From the NCBI RefSeq assembly GCF_016862095.1, contig NZ_BOMH01000019.1, positions 79,012 to 143,011 of the forward strand: a DNA stretch of 64,000 nt, written 5' to 3'. The notes beneath the pieces are model-generated. The model was given only the letters and a program-made list of their open reading frames with translations. It did not search any database and was not told the origin of the DNA. Both the position numbers and the translations under genes were made by a program. The first letter of the stretch is position 1. Each line of letters begins with the position of its first letter. Origin of the DNA: Actinoplanes cyaneus. GTDB lineage: Bacteria; Actinomycetota; Actinomycetes; Mycobacteriales; Micromonosporaceae. Below are positions 32,106 to 40,254 of this stretch, piece after piece.

Positions 32106-34808
32106 TCACTGCTTCTGGTCGCCGGCGGACGGGAAGAGCCCGGACATCCGGTGTTCCAGCAGCTCGTGCCCCGACAGGCCGGCGAACAGATTGGGCAGCA
32201 GCGCCACCAGAGCGGTCCAGCCGGTCTGGTGGGACGCGCCGAGGCCCGCGCCGTTGTCGCCGTGGAAGTACTCGGAGAACGTGATCAGATCGCGCCAGTG
32301 CTCGGTGGCGAAGATCTGCTGGCCTCCGTTGCAGGGCCGGTGTCCGTCCGCGCCGGGCAGGAAGATCCCGGTCAGCCGGTCGGAGATCTCCCGGGCGACC
32401 TCGAACAGCGTCATCCGGTTGCCGGAGCCGGTCGGGCACTCGACGGTGAAGTCGTCGCCGTAGCCGACGTACAGGTTGAGCAGCGAGCGCACGATCAGCA
32501 TGTTGACCGGGAACCAGATCGGCCCCCGCCAGTTGGAGTTGCCGCCGAACAGGCCGCTGTCGGACTCGGCCGGCAGGTACGACACCCGCAGCGTCTCGCC
32601 GCCCACCGGGAACTCGAACGGGTGGTCGGCGTGGTGACGCGAGAGCGACCTGATCCCGTACCCGCTCAGGAACTCGCCCGGATCCAGCAGCCTTGCCAGG
32701 ATGCGGCGCAGCCGGTCCTCGTCGAAGAACGCCAGCAGGTGCTCGCCGTCCTCACCCGCCATGCGGCCGGGGGTCAGCACCGAGCTGACGCTGGGATGCC
32801 GGGACACGAAGTCCCGGGCGTTCGCCAGCAGCTGCGGGAACCGCGCGACCAGCGCCGGGTCGTACACGGTGGCCGCGGCCAGCGGCAGCAGCCCCACCAT
32901 CGAGCGGATCCGCATGTGGCGGGCCTCGCCGTCGGGCAGCCGCAGCAGGTCGTAGAAGAAGCCGTCCTCCTCGTCCCACAGGGTCGCGTTGCCGGTCTTG
33001 CGGTTCACCGCGACCGCGATCCAGGCGAAGTGCTCGAAGTACGCCTGGGCCTGCTCGACGTAGATCGGGTCGTGCACCGACAGCTCCAGGGCGATCTGCA
33101 GCATGCTCTGGCAGTACAGCGCCATCCACGCGGTGCCGTCGGCCTGGTCCAGGGTGCCGCCGCCGGGCAGTGTCGTGCTGTTGCGGTCGAAGACGCCGAT
33201 GTTGTCCAGGCCGAGGAAGCCGCCCTGGAAGACGTTGTTGCCGTCGGCGTCCTTGCGGTTGACCCACCAGCTGAGGTTGCGGGCCAGCTGCTGGAAGATG
33301 CTTTCCAGCCAGGCGTGGTCACCCTCGCCGCCGTTGCGCGCCTTGTCCAGCTCGTAGACCAGGTGGGCGGCCCAGGCGTGCACCGGCGGATTCACGTCGC
33401 CGAAGTTCCACTCGTACGCCGGGATCTGCCCGTTGGGGTGCATGAAGCGCCGGCTCAGCAGCAGGTTCAGCTGGCTCTTGGCCAGCCCGACGTCGACCAT
33501 GCTCAGCGCCACCGACTGGAAGCCCAGGTCCCACGCCGCGAACCAGGGGTACTCCCACTTGTCCGGCATCGAGATCACGTCGTGGCTGATCATGTGGAAC
33601 CACTCGCCGTTGCGCACCGGTCCGGCCGCCAGCGGGTCCAGGCCGTGCCCGGTCAGCCAGCGCTCGACGTCGTACCCGTAGTACTGCTTGCTCCACAGCA
33701 GGCCGGCCAGCGACTGCCGCGCCACCTGCCGCTGCGGCTCGCTCAGTTGCGCGGCGAGCGCCTGGTCGTAGAACTCGTCGGCCTCGGCGCGGCGCCGCTC
33801 GATCAGCTCGTCGAAGGCCGCTTCCGTGAGGCCGGTGGCCGGCTCCTCGCCGAGCCGCACCCGGACCGCGGCCGAGCCACCCGACGGCACGGTCAGAGTG
33901 AAGTCGGCGGCCACCTTCGTGCCGGTGTGCCCGGGGTTGACCGCGCCGGTCTCGCCGTGCACGACGTAGCGGTCCACGGCGTCCTTGACGTACCGGCCGC
34001 CGTCCTGCCGGCCGAAGACCCGCTCGGCGTTCGTCTCGTTCTCGGTGAACAGCAGCGGCGGCGCGCCCAGACAGGTCAGCCAGCGCGTGCCGAGCTGCTC
34101 GTGGACGGCCTCGACCGAGCCGTCCACCTCCCGCAGCGACGGTTTCGGAGCCGGCCGGTCCCAGGACCAGACGTTGCGGAACCACAGGGTCGGCAGCACC
34201 CGCAGCGTCGCCTCCCGCGGCCCCCGGTTGTGGACGGTGATCCGGGCGCGGATGTCCTCCGGGCCGGCCTTGGCGTACTCGACCACGACGTCGAAGTAGC
34301 GGTCCTCGGCGAAGACCCCGGTGTCGATCAGCTCGTACTCGAACTCCTGGCGGCTGCGGGAGCCGTTGACCGCGACCAGGTCCGCGTACGGGAACTCGGC
34401 CTGCGGGTATTTGTAGACCATCCGCATGTACGAGTGGGTCGGCGTGCCGTCGACGTAGAAGTAGTACTCCTTGACGTCCTCACCGTGGTTGCCCTCACCG
34501 TTGGTCAGCCCGAAGAACCGCTCCTTGAGGATCGGGTCCCGGCCGTTCCACAACGACACCGCCAGGCACAGCCACTGCTCGTCGTCGCAGAACCCGGCGA
34601 TGCCGTCCTCACCCCACCGGTACGCGCGGGAGCGTGCCATGTCGTGACTCAGGTAGGACCAGGCGTCGCCGCCCGCGCTGAAGTCCTCACGGACCGTGCC
34701 CCACTGCCGGTCGCTGACGTACGGCCCCCAGCGGCGCCACGCCGCGGCGCCGGTGTCGGCATCACGCAGGCGTCGCTGCTCGGCGCCGGTTGTCTCGGTG
34801 TCAGCCAT
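32106..34808 (-). CDS. GH63/MGH1-like glucosidase
   Basis: A 900-residue protein of the bacterial 'glucosidase' family related to GH63 (mannosyl-oligosaccharide glucosidase/YgjK), with an N-terminal beta domain (about 1-300) and an (alpha/alpha)6 barrel (about 330-880). Recognisable parts are RWGEDGIAGFCDDEQWLCLA, EYPWFAAWDLGFQ, and SNWRGPIWFPVNMLI, where the acidic and aromatic catalytic-site residues of the barrel reside. There is no signal peptide, so it acts in the cytoplasm. It is the last gene of the minus-strand glycoside operon, 134 bp after the EthD-like gene. It would trim glucose or a related sugar from an oligosaccharide or glycoside; the specificity is unknown. Confidence 0.85.
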   Translation of the reverse strand: MADTETTGAEQRRLRDADTGAAAWRRWGPYVSDRQWGTVREDFSAGGDAWSYLSHDMARSRAYRWGEDGIAGFCDDEQWLCLAVSLWNGRDPILKERFFGLTNGEGNHGEDVKEYYFYVDGTPTHSYMRMVYKYPQAEFPYADLVAVNGSRSRQEFEYELIDTGVFAEDRYFDVVVEYAKAGPEDIRARITVHNRGPREATLRVLPTLWFRNVWSWDRPAPKPSLREVDGSVEAVHEQLGTRWLTCLGAPPLLFTENETNAERVFGRQDGGRYVKDAVDRYVVHGETGAVNPGHTGTKVAADFTLTVPSGGSAAVRVRLGEEPATGLTEAAFDELIERRRAEADEFYDQALAAQLSEPQRQVARQSLAGLLWSKQYYGYDVERWLTGHGLDPLAAGPVRNGEWFHMISHDVISMPDKWEYPWFAAWDLGFQSVALSMVDVGLAKSQLNLLLSRRFMHPNGQIPAYEWNFGDVNPPVHAWAAHLVYELDKARNGGEGDHAWLESIFQQLARNLSWWVNRKDADGNNVFQGGFLGLDNIGVFDRNSTTLPGGGTLDQADGTAWMALYCQSMLQIALELSVHDPIYVEQAQAYFEHFAWIAVAVNRKTGNATLWDEEDGFFYDLLRLPDGEARHMRIRSMVGLLPLAAATVYDPALVARFPQLLANARDFVSRHPSVSSVLTPGRMAGEDGEHLLAFFDEDRLRRILARLLDPGEFLSGYGIRSLSRHHADHPFEFPVGGETLRVSYLPAESDSGLFGGNSNWRGPIWFPVNMLIVRSLLNLYVGYGDDFTVECPTGSGNRMTLFEVAREISDRLTGIFLPGADGHRPCNGGQQIFATEHWRDLITFSEYFHGDNGAGLGASHQTGWTALVALLPNLFAGLSGHELLEHRMSGLFPSAGDQKQ

Positions 34809-34834
34809 CTCCCAGCCATCTCCTCAGCGTGTGC

Positions 34835-34899
34835 GTCCCACGTGGTCGTGGGACATGGTCGTGGGGCCGGGCGGAGCGGATCACGACGGAACCGCCCGG
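34835..34899. promoter_or_regulatory. Two inverted repeats between the EthD-like and GH63-like genes
   Basis: GTCCCAC-N6-GTGGGAC at 34835-34854 is a perfect 7-bp-arm palindrome just upstream of the GH63-like start. CCGGGCGG-N17-CCGCCCGG at 34867-34899 could form a stem in the transcript. Together they may be an operator plus attenuator or processing hairpin at the only gap over 100 bp inside the operon. Confidence 0.45.
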
Positions 34900-34942
34900 A
34901 CGGGCGCGCCGGCGGCCGGACGGGGCGCCACGCCGGAGGGCG

Positions 34943-35251
34943 TCAGACTCGTTCGACGTCCGCGAAGACGATGCGCACCCCGCCGGTCGCCAGCTCGAAG
35001 ACCTTGCCGACGAACGCCCCCGCCTCCGGGGTCGTCACGGCGGTGCTGGCCGCGGCGTAGTCGACGAAGTACATGTCGAACATGCGGTAGGCCGGCGTCG
35101 GGGTGCCGTCCTCCTTGGGGCTCACCTTCGCGCTCTCGATCCGCTGGACTCCGGGGATCTGCTTGGCCAGCGCCACCTGTTCCCGGTAGGTCGCCTCGAA
35201 TTCGTCGGGGTCCTTGGGGTTGTCGTAGATGACCGTGATCTTCGTCGTCAT
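34943..35251 (-). CDS. EthD-like small protein (dimeric alpha/beta barrel)
   Basis: A 102-residue protein. The opening ITVIYDNPKDPDEFEATYREQVALAKQIPGVQRIE is typical of EthD proteins, which are ferredoxin-like dimers found beside oxidoreductases or acting as small lyases or cyclases. The start ATG has GGAAGGAA upstream. It lies 31 bp after the thiamine-diphosphate enzyme gene in the glycoside operon. A role in handling a reactive keto or aldehyde intermediate is inference. Confidence 0.8.
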   Translation of the reverse strand: MTTKITVIYDNPKDPDEFEATYREQVALAKQIPGVQRIESAKVSPKEDGTPTPAYRMFDMYFVDYAAASTAVTTPEAGAFVGKVFELATGGVRIVFADVERV

Positions 35252-35282
35252 GATCGTGTTCCTTCCGTCTCGGGGTGATGCG

Positions 35283-36941
35283 CTACCGCTTCTTCCATCC
35301 CGCGTTGTCGGGAATGGACTTGTTGGCCACCACGACCTCGATGAGCGTGGGGGTGGTGGAGTTCTCCAGCGCGGCGTTCACGGCGTTCCGCAACTCGCCG
35401 TACGTGCTGACCTTCCAGCCCTGGCAGCCGAAGACGCCGGCCAGCGCGCTGTAGTTCCACGGGTGCAGGACGCAGGACTTGTAGAACGGCCGGTTGCTGG
35501 TGAAGACCGACGCGTCGGCCAGCCACTGCTCCACGCCGTAGACGCCGTTGTTGATCACGAAGATGATCGGGTTCAGGCCGAAGCGGGTCTGCGTCGACAG
35601 GCATTGGGCGCTCATCTGGAAGCCGCCGTCCCCGGCGAAGACCATCACCCTCTTGTCGTTGTTGTTCGCCAGGCAGATCCCGGTCGCGGCCGGGCCGATG
35701 TAGCCGATGGCCGAGTAGGACGACTGCGCGACGAAGCCACCCGCGGAGGGCACCTTCAGCAGCAGGCTCCCGAAGTAGTTCAGGCTCGCGTCGCTGCCCA
35801 CGATGGTGTATTCGTCGATGTACTGCGGGATGACCTCGTAGAACCCCTGGTAGGTGATCGCCGCCTCGGAGGAGGCCACCGGCGCCACGCCGTGCGCCGG
35901 GGCCTGCGGCCATTTCAGGTTGTCCCGCGTGACCTTGCCGGCCAGCAACCCGTCGATCAGATGTTCCAGGGAGACCTGCGGGCTGAAGAACGTGCCGTAC
36001 TTGACGGTGTCGAGCGAGACGAACGCGGTCTTGTCGAGGTCGGTGTCCCAGCCCAGGGTGTTGAGGTCGGTCAGCCAGACCCCGAGGGCCAGGATGAAGT
36101 CGGCGTCCTCGGCGAAGTCCTTGACGGCGGGCGTGGAGGCCTGACCGTCGAACACCCCCGCGAACAGCGTGTCGTCCTCGGACAGGACGGCCTTGCTCAG
36201 CAACTGGGAGACGTAGGGGATGTTCAGCTGGTGGATCAGGCTCGTCGCCTTCTCGTGCAGTCCCATCCGGTCGACCTCGATGCCCACCCAGATCAGCGGC
36301 TTGGCGGCGCTCTCCAGCCGCCGGTTGAGCTGCGCGACCGACTCCTCCACATTGGCCGGGTCCGACATGACCCGGGCCGGTTTCAGCGATCCGACCGGCT
36401 GCTGGCAGCTCAGGTCGACCATGTCCTCGAGCAGCTCGATGTAGACGGGCCGCTTCTCGGTGATGCACTGGGTCAGCGCGTAATCGATCATCATGGGCGC
36501 GAGGTCGGGGTTGTCGACCCGTACCGCCGCGACGGTCAGGTGCTCGAAGGCCTGCATGTCCGTCTGGCGGCCGCTGATGAAGTGGTGCGAGCTGAAGCCG
36601 GTCTGCTCGAACGCGAGCGTTCTCTTGATGCTCGGGGTGCCGTTGATCAGAACGACCGGCACCTTCTCCACATAGGCGCCCGCGATCGCGTTGACGGCGG
36701 ACAGGGCGCCCGCGGAGTACGTGACGCAGAGCGCGCCGATCCCCCTGATCCGGGCGTATCCGTCGGCCGCGAAGCCGGCGTTGAGCTCGTTCACCTCCTC
36801 GATGACCTCGATCTGACTCTGCTCGACGTACCGGTTCACCCATTCGATGGAGTAGTCGCCCGCGATGGAGAACAGATGCCCCAGACCCAACTGTCGTAGC
36901 CTGTCGACCAGATACTGCCCTACCGTGTATTGCGCATCCAT
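35283..36941 (-). CDS. Thiamine-diphosphate-dependent 2-oxo acid decarboxylase (IpdC/PDC-like)
   Basis: A 552-residue decarboxylase of the pyruvate/indolepyruvate decarboxylase type. The cofactor-activating Glu is in EEVNELNAGFAADGYAR (about residue 50). The paired His expected in true decarboxylases is in SSHHF (about 118-119). The ThDP/Mg motif runs from GDGGFQMS to INNGVYGVEQ. It would convert a 2-oxo acid to an aldehyde plus CO2, or form an acyloin. GGAGGG lies nine bases before the ATG. Within the operon it stands between the MBL hydrolase and EthD-like genes, so it may act on a 2-oxo sugar acid late in the pathway (inference). Housekeeping IPA synthesis is an alternative. Confidence 0.87.
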   Translation of the reverse strand: MDAQYTVGQYLVDRLRQLGLGHLFSIAGDYSIEWVNRYVEQSQIEVIEEVNELNAGFAADGYARIRGIGALCVTYSAGALSAVNAIAGAYVEKVPVVLINGTPSIKRTLAFEQTGFSSHHFISGRQTDMQAFEHLTVAAVRVDNPDLAPMMIDYALTQCITEKRPVYIELLEDMVDLSCQQPVGSLKPARVMSDPANVEESVAQLNRRLESAAKPLIWVGIEVDRMGLHEKATSLIHQLNIPYVSQLLSKAVLSEDDTLFAGVFDGQASTPAVKDFAEDADFILALGVWLTDLNTLGWDTDLDKTAFVSLDTVKYGTFFSPQVSLEHLIDGLLAGKVTRDNLKWPQAPAHGVAPVASSEAAITYQGFYEVIPQYIDEYTIVGSDASLNYFGSLLLKVPSAGGFVAQSSYSAIGYIGPAATGICLANNNDKRVMVFAGDGGFQMSAQCLSTQTRFGLNPIIFVINNGVYGVEQWLADASVFTSNRPFYKSCVLHPWNYSALAGVFGCQGWKVSTYGELRNAVNAALENSTTPTLIEVVVANKSIPDNAGWKKR

Positions 36942-36982
36942 GGTTCGAAGCCCTCCGTACTCGATCGCAAGCGACGTGGCTT

Positions 36983-37831
36983 TCAGTAATCACCCGCACC
37001 GTCGAACAAGCGGGGCAGGTATATGTCGAAGATGCCCGGACACCTGCGTTCGGGATATCGCTGGATCATGAAGTCCTTGAATGACTTCCCGGTCAGTCCG
37101 CCGGCGATGGCCTGACCGGCGGCGGCGAGGTATTCGATGTTCCGGGCGACCTCGTTCTTGTCGGCGGGAAGCCCGTGGCCCGGCAGGAACAACTCGTAGT
37201 CCGACACCAGCATCGTCTCCAGGACCCTGGTCCATTCCTCCAGGTGCGCGGTCAGGTAGAGATGCGTGCCGCTGTAGATCAGATCCTGGGCGGCGAGCAC
37301 TCCCGCCTCGGGAACCGCCACGGTGAGGGCGACATCTATCTCGGTGTCGGTCACCCGGTCGAAGACGTAGCCGACCCCGTCGACGGTCTCCTCGCCCGGC
37401 TCGACGATCTCCTGGGGTACGACTATCCGCCGCGGGCCGAGGTCGCCGAGCTTCTTCTCGTGGTCGTTCTTCGAGTCCTCCCCGTGCTCCCTGATGAAAT
37501 CTCTCGTCTCCACCAGGGCATGGATCGGAACGTCCCCGAATGCCGTCCCCACCCCGAACCAGTGATCCGGGTGGCGATGCGAGAGGTAGAGCCGTGCGAT
37601 CGGCTTCCCGAGACTGTCCGCGTATTCTCTGAACTTCTCCGCGTACGGGGCGAGGAATTGCCCGTCGATCAGAACGAGCGAGTTCCGGCTCTCGATGATG
37701 TGCGTCGCGTTGGCGATGTTGTCGTCGGTGAACGCCGAGACGAAGGTGTGGACCCGGACGTTTCCTGTTCGTCTCGCGACCATTGTTATGGGGTCCGGCA
37801 GTCGAGCTGACATCGGCGATCTCCCCGTCAT
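36983..37831 (-). CDS. MBL-fold metallohydrolase
   Basis: A 282-residue metallo-beta-lactamase-fold protein. The metal motif is SHRHPDHW (HxHxDH), with further ligands in HALVET and LPGHG. The fold is used by lactonases, thioesterases and sulfatases. The ATG at 37831 overlaps the stop of the upstream isomerase-like gene (ATGA), so it is coupled. No signal peptide is visible. A lactone or thioester hydrolase in a sugar-oxidation route is reasonable, because GMC oxidation at C1 would give a lactone, but this is inference. Confidence 0.85.
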   Translation of the reverse strand: MTGRSPMSARLPDPITMVARRTGNVRVHTFVSAFTDDNIANATHIIESRNSLVLIDGQFLAPYAEKFREYADSLGKPIARLYLSHRHPDHWFGVGTAFGDVPIHALVETRDFIREHGEDSKNDHEKKLGDLGPRRIVVPQEIVEPGEETVDGVGYVFDRVTDTEIDVALTVAVPEAGVLAAQDLIYSGTHLYLTAHLEEWTRVLETMLVSDYELFLPGHGLPADKNEVARNIEYLAAAGQAIAGGLTGKSFKDFMIQRYPERRCPGIFDIYLPRLFDGAGDY

Positions 37832-38841
37832 CGGGATCGGGTGCGGGAATCGAGCTGCCGGCGCACCGTCTCCAGCGCGGCGGCGGCGATGTCGTAGGCG
37901 CTGTCACGGCCCGGCTGCGGATCGTCCTGGCCGGGCCGCCAGAAGCGCCGGCGCGCCATCCGCATGGACGCGGCGAACGGCGGGATCGCGTTGAACACCT
38001 CGATCAGGTACGGCCCGCGGTAGACGGGTTCGATCTCGTCCAGCACGAGGTCCCAGGGGATCCAGCTGTCGCGCACCGCACCACGGTCGGGCGCGGAGAG
38101 ATGGACGTAGAGGAGCCGGTCCCGCTGCGCCGCCCGGGCCACGTTGCGCTTGAACACCGCCGGCCCCTGGCTCTCCATCACGACCTGGGCGGTGTCGACG
38201 GTCACGCCGCCCGGCAGGCCCTCCCCCTCGTCGAGGAAGTCCAGCACCTCCGAGACCAGGTTGGGTGGCGGCGTCTCCCAGCTCTTGACCGGCTCGATGG
38301 CGAGCTTCACCCCTTTCGTGGCGGCGTACTCCGCCAGCTCCTGGTAGACGGGGCGCGCGGCCCGGAAGCGCGGCTTCATCCAGTCCTGCAGGTCGTCGCT
38401 CCAGATCGGCTCGCCCCCGTCGGTCAGCGGGAAGGCGCCGTAGGGATAGAGGAACGGCCCGGACATGATCGACGCGCCGCCCAGTACCTCGGTGATGTCC
38501 ACACGGGACTTGAGATAGGACAGGGCCTGCCGGCGTTGCTCCTCGTACGGGGACGTGATGTCGAAGGTCCGGGTGGTCCCCACGTTGGTGGTGAACTTCG
38601 CGTCGGCCAGGCCGGCCTCGTCGAACACCTTCTTCAGCTGGACATAGGCGCTGACCTCGAGCTGATGGTCGACGCTCGCCGCCCGGTCCGCGATGTGCAC
38701 GTCGAAACCGTCGTACCCCATCTCGGTCAGGACCTTGAGATGGTTGACGAGGATCTGGGCGTAATCGGTGTCGTCCGGCCTCAGGTCCGCCGTGAACATG
38801 AAGAAGCTGAAGAAGAGCTCTCGCCGGGAGGGTGCGCTCAT
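37828..38841 (-). CDS. Xylose-isomerase-like TIM barrel protein (sugar isomerase/epimerase family) A
   Basis: A 337-residue protein of the AP endonuclease 2/sugar phosphate isomerase fold. Metal ligands of this fold are expected in KLAIEPVKSWE (Glu), GVTVDTAQ (Asp), YVHLSAPDRG (His) and the late LIEVFN (Glu), all of which are present. Members act as isomerases, epimerases, dehydratases or lyases on sugars and 3-keto-glycosides. The ATG at 38841 is eight bases after the next gene's stop. It resembles tagatose/psicose epimerase-type members only weakly, so the reaction is open. Confidence 0.82.
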   Translation of the reverse strand: MSAPSRRELFFSFFMFTADLRPDDTDYAQILVNHLKVLTEMGYDGFDVHIADRAASVDHQLEVSAYVQLKKVFDEAGLADAKFTTNVGTTRTFDITSPYEEQRRQALSYLKSRVDITEVLGGASIMSGPFLYPYGAFPLTDGGEPIWSDDLQDWMKPRFRAARPVYQELAEYAATKGVKLAIEPVKSWETPPPNLVSEVLDFLDEGEGLPGGVTVDTAQVVMESQGPAVFKRNVARAAQRDRLLYVHLSAPDRGAVRDSWIPWDLVLDEIEPVYRGPYLIEVFNAIPPFAASMRMARRRFWRPGQDDPQPGRDSAYDIAAAALETVRRQLDSRTRSR

Positions 38842-38848
38842 GGTGGCG

Positions 38849-39763
38849 TCACCAGCCCAGGACGTCGGTGAGATAGGCGCGGGCCCGCTTGGCGTACTCG
38901 AGCGGGTTCGCGATGTTCGGGTCCTGCTCGGCCTCCACGACCAGCCACCCCCGGTAATCGGCGTCGGCGAGCACCTCGAGGATCGGCCGGAAGTCGATGG
39001 CACCGTCCCCGGGCACGGTGAAGACGCCCAGCTCGACGGCCCGCTGGAACGACAGGCCCTCGTCCCGGACCCGGCTCACGACCTCGGGCCTGATGCTCTT
39101 GAGATGGACGTGCCCGATGCGATCGGCGTACGCCCGGGCCAGGTCCAGCGGGTCGTCGCCGGCGAAGGCGAGGTGCGCGGTGTCGAGCAGCAGGGAGACC
39201 AGCTCCGGGCTGGTCGAGGCCATCAGGCGGTCGACCTCGGCGCGGGTCATCACGCCGGTGCCCATGTGGTGGTGGTAGCTCAGCCTCATCCCGGCCGACT
39301 GGGCGATCTTGCCGAGCGTCTCCAGCCCGGACGTCAGCGCGTCCCACTGGGCGTCGGTGAAGACCGGGCGGTTGGCGAACACGTCGATCGGGAGCAGGTG
39401 CGACGAGGCTCCGAACTCGGCCACCACCAGCTCGGTGCCGCCCAGCGCCCGGATGTGCGCCAGCGTCTCCTCGAAGCTGTCGACCGTCTTCTGGTACATC
39501 CGGCCGATCGTGAAGTAGGTGCTGGTCCACGGTTCGGAGACCTGGAGCCCGCGCAGGTCGAGGGCGGCCTTGAGGACCGCCGGGTCCGACGGGTACTTGT
39601 GGCCGATGCTGCAGCCCTGGAAGCCGGCCAGCGCCATCTCGCTCACGGCCTGCCCGAAAGAGATGCCCGCGTCGATGGAGGGGAAGTCGTCGTTCCACCA
39701 CAGGGTGCAGTTGACCCCCAGTTTCACCCTGTCCGGGCTGAGTCGCTCACCCAGCTTCGTCAT
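38849..39763 (-). CDS. IolE-like TIM barrel protein (inosose dehydratase/sugar isomerase family) B
   Basis: A 304-residue protein with IolE-type markers: NCTLWWNDD near the start, the metal and substrate segment LSYHHHMGTGVM, LLLDTAHLAFAGDDP, GHVHLKSI, VVEAEQDPNIANPLEYAKRAR. IolE dehydrates 2-keto-myo-inositol. No other inositol genes (iolB, iolC, iolD, iolG) are nearby, so the true substrate is more likely another keto-sugar or keto-glycoside from the operon's GMC oxidoreductase. The ATG at 39763 overlaps the upstream stop (ATGA). Confidence 0.85.
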   Translation of the reverse strand: MTKLGERLSPDRVKLGVNCTLWWNDDFPSIDAGISFGQAVSEMALAGFQGCSIGHKYPSDPAVLKAALDLRGLQVSEPWTSTYFTIGRMYQKTVDSFEETLAHIRALGGTELVVAEFGASSHLLPIDVFANRPVFTDAQWDALTSGLETLGKIAQSAGMRLSYHHHMGTGVMTRAEVDRLMASTSPELVSLLLDTAHLAFAGDDPLDLARAYADRIGHVHLKSIRPEVVSRVRDEGLSFQRAVELGVFTVPGDGAIDFRPILEVLADADYRGWLVVEAEQDPNIANPLEYAKRARAYLTDVLGW

Positions 39764-40254
39764 CTTCTCTCGCCTTTCAGGTAGCGGTCGTCGATGCGGG
39801 GCGGCTCGGCCCAGGACCCGTAGCCGGGGGCCTTCGCGCCCGGCGGGTTGGCTCCGATGGCCGGCCACAACAGGCCCTCCTGGTAGGAGGCGGCGGTGAC
39901 CGTGGAGGTCTCGGCGGCCGGCCGGGCCCCGAACTCGTCGGTCCACTCCGGTGGCAGCGCGTACCACGTCCCCGCGTACCAGAGCTTGATCACGTTGCGG
40001 GCCACCGGGCCCCGGCAGTCGTCGCTGAAGACCCGGTGCCGCAGCGCGCGATCGAAGCCGGCCGGGTCGCCCGCGGCCTCGGCCCGGGCCGCCTGGTGGG
40101 CGGCGAACAGTGCGGTGACCACGGCATCGCCGCAGGCGGCGCGGACCTTCGCCAGGTACTTCCCGGCCAGGCCCGTGCCGCGCAGGTCGGTCTCCGGGAA
40201 GGCGGTGAGGTCGACCGAGAGGGCGAGGAAGTCGTCGAGCGACGGCGCGGTCAC
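39760..40254 (-). CDS. Small subunit of FAD-dependent sugar dehydrogenase (FAD-SLDH/hitchhiker type)
   Basis: A 164-residue protein that fits the small-subunit family found with membrane-type FAD sorbitol or glucoside dehydrogenases. Markers are FLALSVDLTAFPETDLRGTGLAGKYL, VIKLWYAGTWY, and the C-terminal SYQEGLLWPAIGANPPGAKAPGYGSWAEPP. These subunits normally carry a Tat signal that exports the catalytic subunit with them. Here there is no Tat signal, so the complex is likely cytoplasmic. It is coupled by overlap to both neighbours. Its catalytic partner should be the GMC oxidoreductase two genes upstream. Confidence 0.8.
   Translation of the reverse strand: MTAPSLDDFLALSVDLTAFPETDLRGTGLAGKYLAKVRAACGDAVVTALFAAHQAARAEAAGDPAGFDRALRHRVFSDDCRGPVARNVIKLWYAGTWYALPPEWTDEFGARPAAETSTVTAASYQEGLLWPAIGANPPGAKAPGYGSWAEPPRIDDRYLKGERR

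Noticed and set aside
38849..39763. myo-Inositol catabolic gene cluster
   Set aside because: Only an IolE-like barrel is present. iolA, iolB, iolC, iolD and iolG are missing from the operon.
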